Counted from the stretch's first letter, positions 36,610 through 46,938 are shown. The stretch is DNA of 61,242 nucleotides from Saprospiraceae bacterium (GCA_020629515.1 JAHDDE010000008.1:39769-101010), one strand, 5' to 3'. Translations and numbers: made by a program. Notes: a model not told the origin generated them from the sequence alone.

Positions 36610-37284
36610 CTATCTACGACGCCTTGATTGTCCTCGATTATTGTTACGTCTTCTATTATTGGACCTACCGTTATTGTTATTTCTTTTTCTATTATTGTTA
36701 TTGCTGCGAGTATTATACTTTACCGCAGATATGTCTATTACATCTTCCTCAGTAAGAGACAAAGCTCCATTTGACAATTTCTTCAAATCTTGCTTTATTA
36801 TTTCATCATTGACATAGTGTTCTCTATTCCAAGTACGGTAAGCCAATTTCATATAAGAAGCTATTATCATAGTGAACTCAGCTTTTTTCTCTTCATCCTC
36901 TAACTCTATAGCTTTAGCTATCAACTTTCGAATATGGCCGCCGTAATGCCTATAGCCTCTTTGATTACTTGTGTAAGGAATAGTGGTTGGCTTATATTCA
37001 CTTTCTTCCGGAGTAGGTATAACCCCACTTGGCGGAACTACATCTATACTATAATCTGCAATCCTAAAGAGGTGCCTCCACAATTTTTCTTTATGATCTT
37101 CATCCCCTTTCCTGTGCGGGTTCATCTGATTCATTAATTCAACTAATGCCTCGGTAAAATTCTGCCGTTCTTCCTTATCCTCTATTTTGATGGCATAGTT
37201 TATTAAGTTTTGGACATTTCTCCCATACTCAGCGATTACTAAGTTTTCTTTTTGGGAATTATATTCCATTCCGTGATTTATCAT
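36610..37284 (-). CDS. DUF4290-family protein with Arg/Asn-rich tail
   Basis: 224 residues. Residues 1-185 match the Bacteroidota family DUF4290 (MEYNSQKENLVIAEYGRNVQ, MNPHRKGDEDHKEKLWRHLF, YGGHIRKLIAKAIELEDEEK), which has no known function. The last ~35 residues are almost only Asn, Arg, Gly, Ser and Lys, a disordered basic tail of the kind that often binds RNA. It lies between glmS (1-base gap) and murA (5-base gap), so it is co-expressed with cell-wall precursor enzymes. A regulatory or RNA-linked role is possible but not shown. Confidence 0.85.
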   Translation of the reverse strand: MINHGMEYNSQKENLVIAEYGRNVQNLINYAIKIEDKEERQNFTEALVELMNQMNPHRKGDEDHKEKLWRHLFRIADYSIDVVPPSGVIPTPEESEYKPTTIPYTSNQRGYRHYGGHIRKLIAKAIELEDEEKKAEFTMIIASYMKLAYRTWNREHYVNDEIIKQDLKKLSNGALSLTEEDVIDISAVKYNTRSNNNNRKRNNNNGRSNNRRRNNNRGQSRRRR

Positions 37285-37285
37285 T

Positions 37286-39127
37286 TTATTCTACTGTTAC
37301 AGATTTTGCTAAATTTCTTGGCTGATCAACGTCACAACCTCTCATCACTGCTATGTGATATGCTAATAATTGGAGAGGAATAACCGATAATATCGGTGTC
37401 AAAGCTTCTTGAGTTTCTGGAATTGATATTGTATAATCTGCCAATTCCTTTATTCTTTCATCCTTCTCATTTACAATCGCAATTACAACTCCTTTCCTTG
37501 CCTTTACTTCTTCTATGTTACTAACAATCTTATCATAAGAACTCTCATTAGTAGCGATTACTATGACAGGCATGTAAATATCAATCAGAGCAATAGGCCC
37601 GTGTTTCATTTCAGCAGCTGGATATCCTTCGGCATGTATATAAGAAATCTCTTTAAGCTTCAAGGCTCCTTCCAAAGCAACTGGAAAATTGTATCCTCTA
37701 CCTAAATATAATGCATTACTCGCACTCTTTATTTCTGAAGCGATGTACTTTATTTTATCACTTTGCTTTAATATCTTTTCAATTTTCCCAGGAAGCGCCT
37801 CTAATGAAGATATTAACGACATGTATTCATCTTGGGTGATTTTACCTCTTTCGAATCCTAACTGGATTGCCATCAGAGATAAAACGACCAACTGACTTGT
37901 AAATGCCTTAGTAGAAGCCACACCGATTTCTGGGCCTGCATGTATATAAGATCCTGTATCGGTTAGTCTTGCTATGCTGGATCCAACCACATTCACTATA
38001 CCATAGGTCATAGCTCCTTTTTCTTTGGCAAGTTGCAATGCTGCCAATGTATCCGCTGTTTCTCCTGACTGAGACAGGACAATCAAAAGATCATCAGGAC
38101 CAATAATCGGATTACGATATCTCAACTCAGAGGCATACTCTACCTCACAAGAGATCCTCGCGAGATCTTCAAATAAATATTCCGCAATAAGTGCTGTATG
38201 CCATGAAGTTCCACATGCAGCAAGTATTATTCTTTTTGAATTTTTAATTCTTCCTATCTGTTTTGATAAACCCCCTACCGAAATCCATCCTTCTTTCGTG
38301 TTGAGTCTACCTCTCATGCTATCCGCCACAGTATTAGGTTGCTGAAAAATTTCTTTCAGCATATAGTGCGGATATCCATCTTTCTCTAACTCCTCAATTT
38401 TAATATCAATCTTAGAAATTTCATATTGGGCTGTAGAATCATCTAAGTTTGAAATATTGTAATTGCCATCTCTATCTAATTTGACCATTTGTTCCTCTTC
38501 AAGGAAGATAAATGAATCAGTATACTTGGCTATAGGAGAAGTATCAGAGGCTAAAAAGAATTCATTTTCTCCTAATCCTAAAACCAAAGGACTTGATTTT
38601 CTGGCACCAATAAGTGTATCAGGAGCGCCTTTATCCATTACTACTATAGCATATGCTCCTTCCACCTTTCTCAATGCTCGCTTTGTGGCCTCTTCGATAC
38701 TTAGATTCATCGAATCTCTCATTTCTTGTATCAAATGAGCGACTACTTCTGTATCAGTTTGGCTTTTAAATTGATATCCTAAGTCTTCAAGTACTTTTTT
38801 GAGATCTTGATAGTTTTCAATGATTCCATTGTGTATGACAGAGATAGACCCATCCTTCGACAAGTGAGGGTGCGCATTTATATCATCGGGAGCCCCATGC
38901 GTTGCCCAACGAGTATGACCCATACCCATAGTCCCAGTAACTTTCTCTCGATCTACTATATCATCGAGTTCTTTGACTTTTCCTTCTTTCTTAAAAGTCA
39001 ATAAATCCTTATCTGTAAGTATTGACACCCCTGCACTATCATATCCACGATATTCAAGTCTATATAAACCTTCAATGAGGATAGGAAAGGCATTCTGTTC
39101 GCCCAAATAGGCTACGATTCCGCACAT
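37286..39127 (-). CDS. glmS: Glutamine-fructose-6-phosphate aminotransferase (isomerizing)
   Basis: 613 residues, full length. Cys2 of MCGIVAYLG is the glutaminase nucleophile. The N-terminal Ntn domain (HTRWATHGAPDDINAHPH) is followed by two SIS domains (AACGTSWHTALIAEYLF, LSQSGETADTLAAL, AEGYPAAEMKHGPIALI) and the conserved end DQPRNLAKSVTVE. It makes glucosamine-6-phosphate for UDP-GlcNAc, the substrate of MurA encoded two genes downstream. No glmS ribozyme is expected in this phylum and none is visible; the upstream 4-base gap to DUF4270 leaves no space for one. Confidence 0.97.
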   Translation of the reverse strand: MCGIVAYLGEQNAFPILIEGLYRLEYRGYDSAGVSILTDKDLLTFKKEGKVKELDDIVDREKVTGTMGMGHTRWATHGAPDDINAHPHLSKDGSISVIHNGIIENYQDLKKVLEDLGYQFKSQTDTEVVAHLIQEMRDSMNLSIEEATKRALRKVEGAYAIVVMDKGAPDTLIGARKSSPLVLGLGENEFFLASDTSPIAKYTDSFIFLEEEQMVKLDRDGNYNISNLDDSTAQYEISKIDIKIEELEKDGYPHYMLKEIFQQPNTVADSMRGRLNTKEGWISVGGLSKQIGRIKNSKRIILAACGTSWHTALIAEYLFEDLARISCEVEYASELRYRNPIIGPDDLLIVLSQSGETADTLAALQLAKEKGAMTYGIVNVVGSSIARLTDTGSYIHAGPEIGVASTKAFTSQLVVLSLMAIQLGFERGKITQDEYMSLISSLEALPGKIEKILKQSDKIKYIASEIKSASNALYLGRGYNFPVALEGALKLKEISYIHAEGYPAAEMKHGPIALIDIYMPVIVIATNESSYDKIVSNIEEVKARKGVVIAIVNEKDERIKELADYTISIPETQEALTPILSVIPLQLLAYHIAVMRGCDVDQPRNLAKSVTVE

Positions 39128-39131
39128 TCAT

Positions 39132-40508
39132 TTATAATTTAGTGTATGTAACTCTTATTTTAGCTGGATAGTTAGCATCTTTCGGACCATATAATATAGT
39201 TCTTTCTGGATTATCTGCTTTATCTAATATGGATAGATATAGAGTCGTTGGCTCATCACCATCCAAAATATCTTTCACATGGGTTGTCAAATTCATTTTA
39301 TAAGACTCTAAACCGGTGAATTCACCACTCTGAGTTCTATTACCCCCGAATAAAATATTGGTAGCTCCAGTAGTTTGTGCAATCCTTAAATCTTCAATTT
39401 GAACAAGATCTCCATCAGCATTTTTCTTGTAAAGGCCAATCGATCTTGCTGCAGGATAATTCACTGTATCTACTAACTCGGTAGAAGCAATGAAAAATTC
39501 CAATTCCACATGATTTAACAAAATGTCTTCGGGCAAACTTGTAAGACTAGACAAATCAATCTCAGCATCAGGTCCATTCATACCTTGAAGATAGATAACA
39601 TCTTCAGGTCCTACATCAACATTTAGTCGATTGATAATCTCAGTATCCAAATAATCATGACGATATTGTATAGGTCTATCGAATCCTAATAAATAATTAA
39701 ATCGTGTTGATGTAGTATCATTTGGTGTATAAAAAAGTGAAAAAATACTATTGGTAGAATTACCTGACAGGTCAAACGACATAACTACACTTCCATCTAC
39801 TAATCCTCTCAAGTAAAAACCACTAAAATTTTCTAATAGATCATCTGCTGCACCATCAGTTGGAATGGGGAGAGAATGTAACTCTTCCGCAAAATCCATA
39901 TCAATAGGGATTCTGATAGCATTGGTTACAGTTAATGTATCTCTCACAATTGGGTCATAAAAAGTAAATGAGTCCTGTGCTCCTGGGGCATATCCCTCCA
40001 ATCTTCCTATTGGTGTTTCTCCAATCTGGAAAACATCATCAGATCTTATTGTATCGATATTTAGAATATTGTCAATTAACCTGTAAACTTCAAAATCAAT
40101 CTTATCTGAATCGTTACCATAAACTACACTCGTATCAATTTCTATCATTAGGACTGCTGAATCAACTGTTGATTCGCTGTAATCAGGTAAGATAGTATTG
40201 AAATATCTCATCTGGAAATAAATAGAAGCTGAAGTGTAGCCAAAAACGGGATCATTTAACTCTCCTACCAAATGTGAGTTAATTGGATTATTGAGAGATG
40301 TAAATGTTATGGTAGGTTGTGTTATTACAGATTTGACCGAAAAGTCTAAGTCATCTCTAAATTCAATATTGATGTCCTCATCGTTGAGCAACCCTGAGCC
40401 TACTTCTGTGGCCTCTCCACAGGACAATAAAAACATAAAGCTTAAAGCTAATATGGCTACAGCGAGATTAGTCAATCTTAACTTCAAAGGATAATTTTTA
40501 TTCTTCAA
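39132..40508 (-). CDS. DUF4270-family lipoprotein
   Basis: 458 residues. The N terminus ends in a lipobox (ALSFMFLLSCGEATEVG), so the protein is lipid-anchored. The body matches DUF4270, a Bacteroidota family with beta-rich predicted structure (for example NDPVFGYTSASIYFQMRY, YLSILDKADNPERTILYGP). Function unknown. The only start giving a full signal peptide is the TTG at 40508; the next Met lies within the hydrophobic core. That start overlaps the end of the GT5-like gene by 11 bases. Conserved placement before glmS suggests an envelope role (inference). Confidence 0.85.
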   Translation of the reverse strand: MKNKNYPLKLRLTNLAVAILALSFMFLLSCGEATEVGSGLLNDEDINIEFRDDLDFSVKSVITQPTITFTSLNNPINSHLVGELNDPVFGYTSASIYFQMRYFNTILPDYSESTVDSAVLMIEIDTSVVYGNDSDKIDFEVYRLIDNILNIDTIRSDDVFQIGETPIGRLEGYAPGAQDSFTFYDPIVRDTLTVTNAIRIPIDMDFAEELHSLPIPTDGAADDLLENFSGFYLRGLVDGSVVMSFDLSGNSTNSIFSLFYTPNDTTSTRFNYLLGFDRPIQYRHDYLDTEIINRLNVDVGPEDVIYLQGMNGPDAEIDLSSLTSLPEDILLNHVELEFFIASTELVDTVNYPAARSIGLYKKNADGDLVQIEDLRIAQTTGATNILFGGNRTQSGEFTGLESYKMNLTTHVKDILDGDEPTTLYLSILDKADNPERTILYGPKDANYPAKIRVTYTKL

Positions 40509-41304
40509 GTAATGATTTATAAAAGTCCAAATAGTGCGCTAAATACTCATCTTCGGCATGCACTAAACTTGGTAATTCTGAATCAGAAATCAATTTAGAT
40601 ATATTATCATCTAAATCTTGTCCCGCAGCTATTAACGCATCAGCGTACTTAATCGCTCCTTCATGCAATATTACCTTATCTCCATCTTTGAATGAATGTA
40701 GGTCTTCTGTCTCCAAATTATTGATAGATGCCTTATCAAAGAAACTCTGATCAAAGGTAGATGCATAGGTCTCTTTGTATGCAGAATAGATCAATTTAGA
40801 ATTTTCGAAAATAGGATCATTTCTATATATCTTATTAAGGTATAAAGGAACTAAACTTGTCATCCACCCATGACAGTGTATAATATCTGGCGCCCACCCA
40901 AATTTTTTGACTGTCTCCATCACTCCCTTACAGAAAAACACCATTCTATCCGCATTGTCTTCAAATGGTTGATTATCCACGTCATCAAAGACAAATTTTC
41001 TCTTGAAGAATTCTTCATTGTCCAGAAAATATACCTGCATCCTTGAGCCTGGTAAAGACGCCACCTTAATGATCAAAGGAAAATCATCATCATCAACAAT
41101 GATATTCATCCCTGATAATCTCACAACCTCATGCAGACGATGTCTTCTCTCATTAATTAAACCATATTTTGGCATTAATACTCTTACCTCATAACCCTTA
41201 TTATAGGCATAAGGAGCAAGCTGATTTAATATATCAGAAATTTCTCCAATGCTGGTATATGGTTTCATCTCTTGTGAAACAAAAAGAACTCTTTTTTTAC
41301 TCAT
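40498..41304 (-). CDS. Glycogen/starch synthase N-terminal (GT5) domain protein, half-length
   Basis: 268 residues, matching only the N-terminal Rossmann domain of glycogen synthases (KRVLFVSQEMKPYTSIGEIS, YEVRVLMPKYG, APDIIHCHGWMTSLVPLYL, GAIKYADALIAAGQD). The C-terminal GT-B half, with the nucleotide-sugar site, is absent. The K-x-G-G-L loop near the N terminus, which contacts ADP-glucose, is replaced by YTSIGEISD. It is unlikely to be an active glycogen synthase; a sugar-binding or regulatory role, or partnership with another subunit, fits better. It heads the operon that contains glmS and murA and has a good -7 box upstream. Confidence 0.85.
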   Translation of the reverse strand: MSKKRVLFVSQEMKPYTSIGEISDILNQLAPYAYNKGYEVRVLMPKYGLINERRHRLHEVVRLSGMNIIVDDDDFPLIIKVASLPGSRMQVYFLDNEEFFKRKFVFDDVDNQPFEDNADRMVFFCKGVMETVKKFGWAPDIIHCHGWMTSLVPLYLNKIYRNDPIFENSKLIYSAYKETYASTFDQSFFDKASINNLETEDLHSFKDGDKVILHEGAIKYADALIAAGQDLDDNISKLISDSELPSLVHAEDEYLAHYLDFYKSLLEE

Positions 41305-41329
41305 AGGGAACGTTTTCTAAATAGGGCTG

Positions 41330-41337
41330 CAAAGATA
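41330..41337 (-). promoter_or_regulatory. Candidate -7 box for the GT5-DUF4270-glmS-DUF4290-murA operon
   Basis: TATCTTTG (minus strand), exact match to TAnnTTTG and identical to the thrS box at 4108-4115, 25 bases upstream of the ATG. No evident -33 box. Confidence 0.45.
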
Positions 41338-41373
41338 AGCTTTTTTAGCATTACTAATTTTGACCATTTAAGA

Positions 41374-43542
41374 TCAAGCCTTATTCTTTAATTTTTCTAC
41401 AAAACCAAACTCTATTTGTCTTTTTTGCAAGTCTACCTCTAAAACTTCAACAACAATCGAATCACCAATTGTTAAAACAAAACCAGTTCGATTTCCAACA
41501 GCTTTGATGTAAGCAGAATGTATAGTAAATGGTTCATCAAAACTGTCAAACCTTATCATACCATCGCATTGACTATGTTTTAGCTCAACAAAAACACCTT
41601 TATCCACAATTCCCCGAATATTACCTTCTATTTTTTCTCCAATTTTATTAGAAAGAAATTCGACCTGTTTATATTTTATCGATTCTCTTTCTGCACTTAT
41701 GGCACTTCTTTCTTTAGTTGAAATGTGTAAACACTGTTCTTCTAATTTAGCAAGGTCTATTCGACTTTCTCCAGTTAAATTTTTATCCAAAATTCTATGG
41801 ACCAAAACATCTGAGTATCTTCTGATAGGAGAGGTAAAATGTGTGTAATACTCAAATCCTAAGCCATAGTGACCAATATTATTAGTACTATACGCTGCTT
41901 TCGCCATTGTCCTAATTGCCATTGGTTTTAGTACTTTCATGAGATGTTCATCAATCCCTTCCTTTGACAGATTATTAAGAGAGTTAGTAATATTATTAGG
42001 TGTATCCAGTTGTAAAGAAATTCCCAATTCTGAAGCTAATAAGCCAAGCTCTGATAGACGCTCTGGATCTGGAAGATCATGAACCCTATATACAAATGGA
42101 ATGCTGTTTTTAGCTTTCTTAGCAATGAACTTTGCAACCTTTTTATTAGCTAAGAGCATAAACTCTTCGACCAATTTATGAGAATCACCCCTTACCTTCA
42201 ACTTTACATCAATGGGTCGATTTTCATCATCCAAAACAAACTTAACCTCCTCACTTTCAAAATCTATCGAACCTTTTTCAAACCTCTTCTTCTTTAATAC
42301 TTTCGCCAAGCGATTCAAACCCAATAGTTCTGCTGCAAAATCACCTTCCTCATTATCTATGATAGTCTGAGCCTCCTGATAGGTAAATCTTCTCTTGCTA
42401 TGGATCAAAGTCCTTCCAAACCATTGATCAATTATTTTGTCAGATTTATTAAAAGTAAATATTGCCGAAAAACTAAACTTATCTTCATCAGGTCTCAGTG
42501 AACATAACTCATTGGAAATCTTCTCTGGCAGCATCGGACAGACTCTATCTACTAAATATACCGATGTGCTTCTCATACTCGCTTCTTTATCCAGAGCAGA
42601 AGTCTCTTTGACAAAATGAGTTACATCTGCTATATGGATACCTATCTCTATGTTACCGTTTTCTAATATCTCATAAGATAGAGCATCATCAAAGTCTTTA
42701 GCATCAAATGGATCAATAGTAAATACATCCTTATCTCTAAGGTCTCTACGATCCTTGAGATCTTGATCAGTTATAACATCTCGTAATTGATCCGTTTCTT
42801 TTAACACCTCATCGCTAAATGCAATATCAAACCCATGACTTAATAGGATTGAATTCATTTCATATTCGTTCCTATTTTTCTGATCAATTTCTGCTAAAAC
42901 TCGACCTAAAAGATTATTGCGTTTGGTTTCACCAAAATCATATATATCTACAACTACAATATCTCCATCTTCAGCATCTCTAATGTCATTGGGCATGATT
43001 TTGATTTCTAGCTCAACCTTGCCATCATCTACATAGACTAAGCCATATTTCTTTGTTTGACTAAAAGTCCCAATAAAGGCTGTTCTATTTCTTTTGATAA
43101 CCTCCAACACCTTTCCTTCAGGCCTTTTACCATTTTTAAAAAAAATAGTTTCAATTCTGACTCGATCTTTATGTAATGCACCATTGATATCTCGCTTATT
43201 GACATAAACATCTCTTTCTTGTCCCTCTACAACTACAAATGCTGCACCCGAACTTATGGATTCTAATTTTCCCTCAAGGATTCTTTTATTAGATCCAGGA
43301 TTTGATTTGAGATAATCTAAATTAATGCTATATCTGCCCTTATTATCTGAGAAAATTTTATTCTTTCTCTCCAACTCCACAAGAGCTGATATAATGGAAT
43401 CTTTAGAATTCTTGACACCTAGCTTTTGTCCAATCACTTTGGGATTGTAAGATTTAGAAGACTTCTTTTTCAACAATTTAAAAATGGCCTGCTGTAAAAA
43501 TCGTTGTGGTAGTTTTTTAGAGTAATTCACTTTGCTTGCCAT
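41374..43542 (-). CDS. rnr: Ribonuclease R
   Basis: 722 residues. 3'-to-5' hydrolytic exoribonuclease of the RNB/RNase II family, able to degrade structured RNA. Order: N-terminal winged-helix (about 10-75), two cold-shock domains (about 85-230), the RNB catalytic domain with DPFDAKDFDDAL at 277-288 (the Mg-binding Asp cluster), and a C-terminal S1 domain (KIEGNIRGIVDKGVFVELKH). The active-site Tyr/Arg region PFVYRVHDLPDPERL and GHYGLGFEYYTHFTSPIRRY are intact. The upstream unknown gene (stop 4 bases before) is likely in the same unit. Confidence 0.96.
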   Translation of the reverse strand: MASKVNYSKKLPQRFLQQAIFKLLKKKSSKSYNPKVIGQKLGVKNSKDSIISALVELERKNKIFSDNKGRYSINLDYLKSNPGSNKRILEGKLESISSGAAFVVVEGQERDVYVNKRDINGALHKDRVRIETIFFKNGKRPEGKVLEVIKRNRTAFIGTFSQTKKYGLVYVDDGKVELEIKIMPNDIRDAEDGDIVVVDIYDFGETKRNNLLGRVLAEIDQKNRNEYEMNSILLSHGFDIAFSDEVLKETDQLRDVITDQDLKDRRDLRDKDVFTIDPFDAKDFDDALSYEILENGNIEIGIHIADVTHFVKETSALDKEASMRSTSVYLVDRVCPMLPEKISNELCSLRPDEDKFSFSAIFTFNKSDKIIDQWFGRTLIHSKRRFTYQEAQTIIDNEEGDFAAELLGLNRLAKVLKKKRFEKGSIDFESEEVKFVLDDENRPIDVKLKVRGDSHKLVEEFMLLANKKVAKFIAKKAKNSIPFVYRVHDLPDPERLSELGLLASELGISLQLDTPNNITNSLNNLSKEGIDEHLMKVLKPMAIRTMAKAAYSTNNIGHYGLGFEYYTHFTSPIRRYSDVLVHRILDKNLTGESRIDLAKLEEQCLHISTKERSAISAERESIKYKQVEFLSNKIGEKIEGNIRGIVDKGVFVELKHSQCDGMIRFDSFDEPFTIHSAYIKAVGNRTGFVLTIGDSIVVEVLEVDLQKRQIEFGFVEKLKNKA

Positions 43543-43546
43543 TTTT

Positions 43547-44050
43547 TCATTCTTGCAATGAGAAGACTATGTCCCCATTAATCATTAATTCCATAGACAT
43601 ATTCTGGCTTTTTTGAGCGTCATAATAGTTCGCTCCCGATGCTTGATGTCCTACTATTATGTTGATGATCCAGTCTTCATCTATTGTCGCTACTGATCTA
43701 GTAATTCCATTATCGTCGCTTCGAATACCTGCAATTACTTTCCTATTCATAAGTATACCATTCTTATTAAATGTGCATAGGATATAGTCATATTTCAACA
43801 ATCCTCCTTTCCAATATACTACAGCGTGGACATCCTTTGTGTCAGGTATTTTGACGCAAGGTATGTACTCAGTGAATTCATCATCCTGCTCTGCAGCTCC
43901 TTGCTGAGATAAAAATTGTCTTATCAAATCAGGATGCAAGGGCTTATTTTTCTTTGAGAAATACGGAACGTTGTCTTCTGAAAACACTATTGGGAAATTC
44001 TCAATAGAGAAGCAGGATAAAAAAGCTTTGAAAGCTTGAGCTCTCGTCAT
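43547..44050 (-). CDS. Hypothetical protein upstream of rnr
   Basis: 167 residues; I do not recognise the family. It is soluble, with no signal peptide or membrane segment, and mixed alpha/beta in appearance. Conserved-looking features are the N-terminal FLSCFSIENFPIVFSED, a central VVYWKGGLLKYDYILCTFNK strand pair and DEDWIINIIVGHQ. It precedes RNase R by 4 bases and shares its strand, so the two are probably co-transcribed. Coding status is supported by its length, its tight spacing and a good ATG. Confidence 0.7.
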   Translation of the reverse strand: MTRAQAFKAFLSCFSIENFPIVFSEDNVPYFSKKNKPLHPDLIRQFLSQQGAAEQDDEFTEYIPCVKIPDTKDVHAVVYWKGGLLKYDYILCTFNKNGILMNRKVIAGIRSDDNGITRSVATIDEDWIINIIVGHQASGANYYDAQKSQNMSMELMINGDIVFSLQE

Positions 44051-44214
44051 AAATTATTTTTAAATCTTACACTTGCAAGTTACGTAGTATATAGTTCATA
44101 AGTATTTGCTGTGACTTCATTAAACAAGATTGTCCCTACTATGATCGATCAAAATAGATCATATCTAAATAGATTTAGACCAAGAACCTTACCATCCGAA
44201 ACTGTTTTAATATT

Positions 44215-44222
44215 TAGATTTG
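44215..44222 (+). promoter_or_regulatory. Candidate -7 box for sdhCAB
   Basis: TAGATTTG matches TAnnTTTG, 23 bases upstream of the sdhC ATG. The -33 region is not clear. Confidence 0.4.
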
Positions 44223-44245
44223 CCAAACTTAATTTGTGATTAGTT

Positions 44246-44929
44246 ATGAAATGGCTTTCCAACTTCTTCACATCGAGTATAGGTCGAAAATTAATTATGT
44301 CATTGACTGGATTATTTTTGATTTTATTCTTGGTGGTACACTTGATAGGTAATTTGCAACTACTCTCTAACGATGAGGGTAAAGCATTCAACATTTATAC
44401 TGACTTTATGAGTCACAATCCCGTGATTCAATTGATAGCAAAAGGAAATTACTTTTTTATTCTTTTGCATGCTATCATGGGAATCCTTCTCGCTGTTAAA
44501 AATAAAAATGCTAAAGGTTCTAAGTATGCGGTTAGTCCAAATAATAAGACCTCTTGGGCGTCCAATAACATGGCTTTATTAGGTACTTTGATTTTTGCAT
44601 TTTTATTGATGCACATGGGACATTTTTGGTTTCAATTTAAGTGGGGAAGCGGTTTACCTATGGTAAATTATGACGGAGTAGAAATGATTAATGCTTATGC
44701 AAAAGTGACAACAGTTATGTCGCAACCCATCTGGATGGTCGCATATCTAATAGGCTTGTTAGTTTTAGCATTTCATTTGTGGCATGGATTTGCCAGCGCA
44801 TTTCAGAGCTTAGGCCTAAGACACAAAAAATATACACCAATCATAGAAGGGTTAGGTAAGGCATATTCTATACTCGTACCGCTTGGCTTTGCAATCTTGC
44901 CGCTTTATATATTCTTCACTCAATCTTAA
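44246..44929 (+). CDS. sdhC: Succinate dehydrogenase cytochrome b558 subunit
   Basis: 227 residues with five membrane helices, the single-subunit diheme anchor of class B succinate:menaquinone oxidoreductases. Candidate haem-ligand histidines are in [31 protein letters not shown] and [13 protein letters not shown]. It carries electrons between SdhB and menaquinone at the inner membrane. First gene of sdhCAB, 11 bases before sdhA. There is no sdhD, as expected for this class. Confidence 0.94.
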   Translation: MKWLSNFFTSSIGRKLIMSLTGLFLILFLVVHLIGNLQLLSNDEGKAFNIYTDFMSHNPVIQLIAKGNYFFILLHAIMGILLAVKNKNAKGSKYAVSPNNKTSWASNNMALLGTLIFAFLLMHMGHFWFQFKWGSGLPMVNYDGVEMINAYAKVTTVMSQPIWMVAYLIGLLVLAFHLWHGFASAFQSLGLRHKKYTPIIEGLGKAYSILVPLGFAILPLYIFFTQS

Positions 44930-44940
44930 ATGTAAAAGGC

Positions 44941-46938
44941 ATGGAATTAAAGAATAACGTACCAGTTGGAGAATTATCCGAAAAGTGGACTCAGTATAGG
45001 TCTACGATGAATCTTGTAGCACCTAATAATAAAAGAAGAATTGAAATCATTGTAGTCGGAACAGGGCTTGCAGGTGCCTCAGCTGCCGCTACATTAGGTG
45101 AGTTAGGATATAATGTGAAGTGTTTTTCATTTCATGATAGCCCAAGACGAGCACATAGTATTGCTGCGCAAGGAGGAATAAATGCTGCAAAGAATTATCA
45201 GAATGATGGGGATAGTGTATACCGTCTTTTTTACGATACCATCAAAGGCGGTGACTATAGGTCCCGAGAAGCCAATGTTCACCGATTAGCCGAGGCGAGT
45301 GTAGACATCATAGATCAATGTGTAGCACAAGGGGTTCCATTCGCACGAGAATATGGAGGTCTGTTGGCCAATCGTTCATTTGGAGGAGTCCAAGTATCTC
45401 GAACGTTTTATGCCAAGGGCCAAACAGGTCAACAGTTGCTTATAGGCGCTTATCAAGCACTCAGTCGTCAGATTGCCTCTGGTTCTGTCAAGATGTATAA
45501 CAAGCACGAAATGCTCGATGTAGTTAAGATGGATGGGAAGGCAAGAGGAATCATCGCAAGGAATTTAAAGACAGGATCCATAGAGCGACATGCCGCACAC
45601 TGTGTTGTGCTGGCTACGGGTGGATACGGTAATGTTTTCTATTTGTCAACCAATGCAATGGGATCAAACGTAACTGCTGCATGGAAAGCTGTGAAAAGAG
45701 GCGCATTAATGGCAAATCCTTGTTACACTCAAATCCATCCTACTTGCATCCCTGTGTCGGGCGATTATCAGTCTAAATTGACTTTAATGTCGGAATCACT
45801 GAGAAATGATGGAAGAGTATGGGTGCCAAACAAAATAGAAGATGCTGAGGCTATAAGAGAAGGGAGAAAAAATGCGTTAGATATCCCTGAAAATGAGAGA
45901 GATTATTACTTAGAGCGCAGATACCCTGCATTTGGTAATCTTGTTCCACGAGACGTAGCTTCTCGAGCCGCTAAAGTGGCTTGTGATGAAGGTAAAGGGG
46001 TTTCTCCTACAGGTCTAGCCGTTTATCTTGACTTTGCTTCTGCAATAGAACGTTATGGTAAAGGGGAGGCTTTATCTAAAGGAATTAAAAATCCTTCTTC
46101 TTCTCAAATAATTGAATTAGGTGAAGCAGTAATTGCCCAGAAGTATGGTAATCTATTTGAGATGTATGAAAAAATCACAGGAGAGAACCCTTACAAGTTA
46201 CCTATGAAAATATATCCTGCCGTTCACTATACAATGGGAGGACTATGGGTAGATTATAACCTAGAAACTAACGTTCCAGGGCTATTTGCTCTGGGAGAAG
46301 CCAATTTCTCTGATCATGGAGCTAACCGATTAGGGGCATCCGCACTTATGCAAGGATTAGCAGATGGATATTTCGTGATACCATATACAATCGGACAGTT
46401 TCTATCCGGTGAAATACGTACCCCTTCTATTGATCCAAATGCCAAGGAGTTTGAAGAAGCTGAGAAGAATGTTAGATCCTTATTGGACAAACTGATATCT
46501 GTAAAGGGCAATAAATCTGTCGAATCTTTTCATAGAAGATTGGGCAAATTAGTCTGGGAATACTGTGGTATGAGCAGGAATGCCGAGGGCTTAGAAAAAG
46601 GTAGAAAATTAATTAGAGAATTAAGAGAAGAGTTCTATCAAGATGTATTTATACCAGGTAGTGCAGACGAATTTAATCCAGAACTTGAAAAAGCGGTTAG
46701 AGTAGCTGATTTCTTAGAGTTAGGTGAAGTTATGATGGTTGATGCCCTAAATAGAAATGAATCATGCGGTGGTCACTTTAGAGAAGAATATGCTACACCA
46801 GAAGGCGAAGCAAAAAGAAATGATAAGGACTATGCTTATGTGGCAGCATGGAGCTGGAGTGAGGATGGCAATCATAAGTTGCACAAAGAAGAGCTGACAT
46901 TTGAAAATGTAGAGCTCAAAACAAGAAGTTATAAATAA
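44941..46938 (+). CDS. sdhA: Succinate dehydrogenase/fumarate reductase flavoprotein subunit
   Basis: 665 residues, the length of the Bacteroidota/epsilon-type SdhA. The FAD fold is [35 protein letters not shown] carries the flavin-attachment His. Active-site segments are [32 protein letters not shown] and [20 protein letters not shown]. It oxidises succinate to fumarate in the TCA cycle, or the reverse under anoxia. Second gene of sdhCAB. Confidence 0.97.
   Translation: MELKNNVPVGELSEKWTQYRSTMNLVAPNNKRRIEIIVVGTGLAGASAAATLGELGYNVKCFSFHDSPRRAHSIAAQGGINAAKNYQNDGDSVYRLFYDTIKGGDYRSREANVHRLAEASVDIIDQCVAQGVPFAREYGGLLANRSFGGVQVSRTFYAKGQTGQQLLIGAYQALSRQIASGSVKMYNKHEMLDVVKMDGKARGIIARNLKTGSIERHAAHCVVLATGGYGNVFYLSTNAMGSNVTAAWKAVKRGALMANPCYTQIHPTCIPVSGDYQSKLTLMSESLRNDGRVWVPNKIEDAEAIREGRKNALDIPENERDYYLERRYPAFGNLVPRDVASRAAKVACDEGKGVSPTGLAVYLDFASAIERYGKGEALSKGIKNPSSSQIIELGEAVIAQKYGNLFEMYEKITGENPYKLPMKIYPAVHYTMGGLWVDYNLETNVPGLFALGEANFSDHGANRLGASALMQGLADGYFVIPYTIGQFLSGEIRTPSIDPNAKEFEEAEKNVRSLLDKLISVKGNKSVESFHRRLGKLVWEYCGMSRNAEGLEKGRKLIRELREEFYQDVFIPGSADEFNPELEKAVRVADFLELGEVMMVDALNRNESCGGHFREEYATPEGEAKRNDKDYAYVAAWSWSEDGNHKLHKEELTFENVELKTRSYK

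Noticed and set aside
36387-36817. Plus-strand frames with runs of Tyr, Phe and Leu
   Set aside because: They are the complement of the AAT/CGT-rich DUF4290 tail and the murA start; composition is an artefact.
37286-39131. glmS ribozyme or riboswitch upstream of glmS
   Set aside because: Only 4 bases separate glmS from DUF4270, so there is no leader to hold one.
44140-44165. Small inverted repeat GATC-rich element upstream of sdhC
   Set aside because: Arms are only six bases and AT-rich; not distinguishable from chance.
44149-44394. Minus-strand 81-codon frame over the sdhC promoter and start
   Set aside because: Overlaps sdhC in antisense and lacks any recognisable motif.
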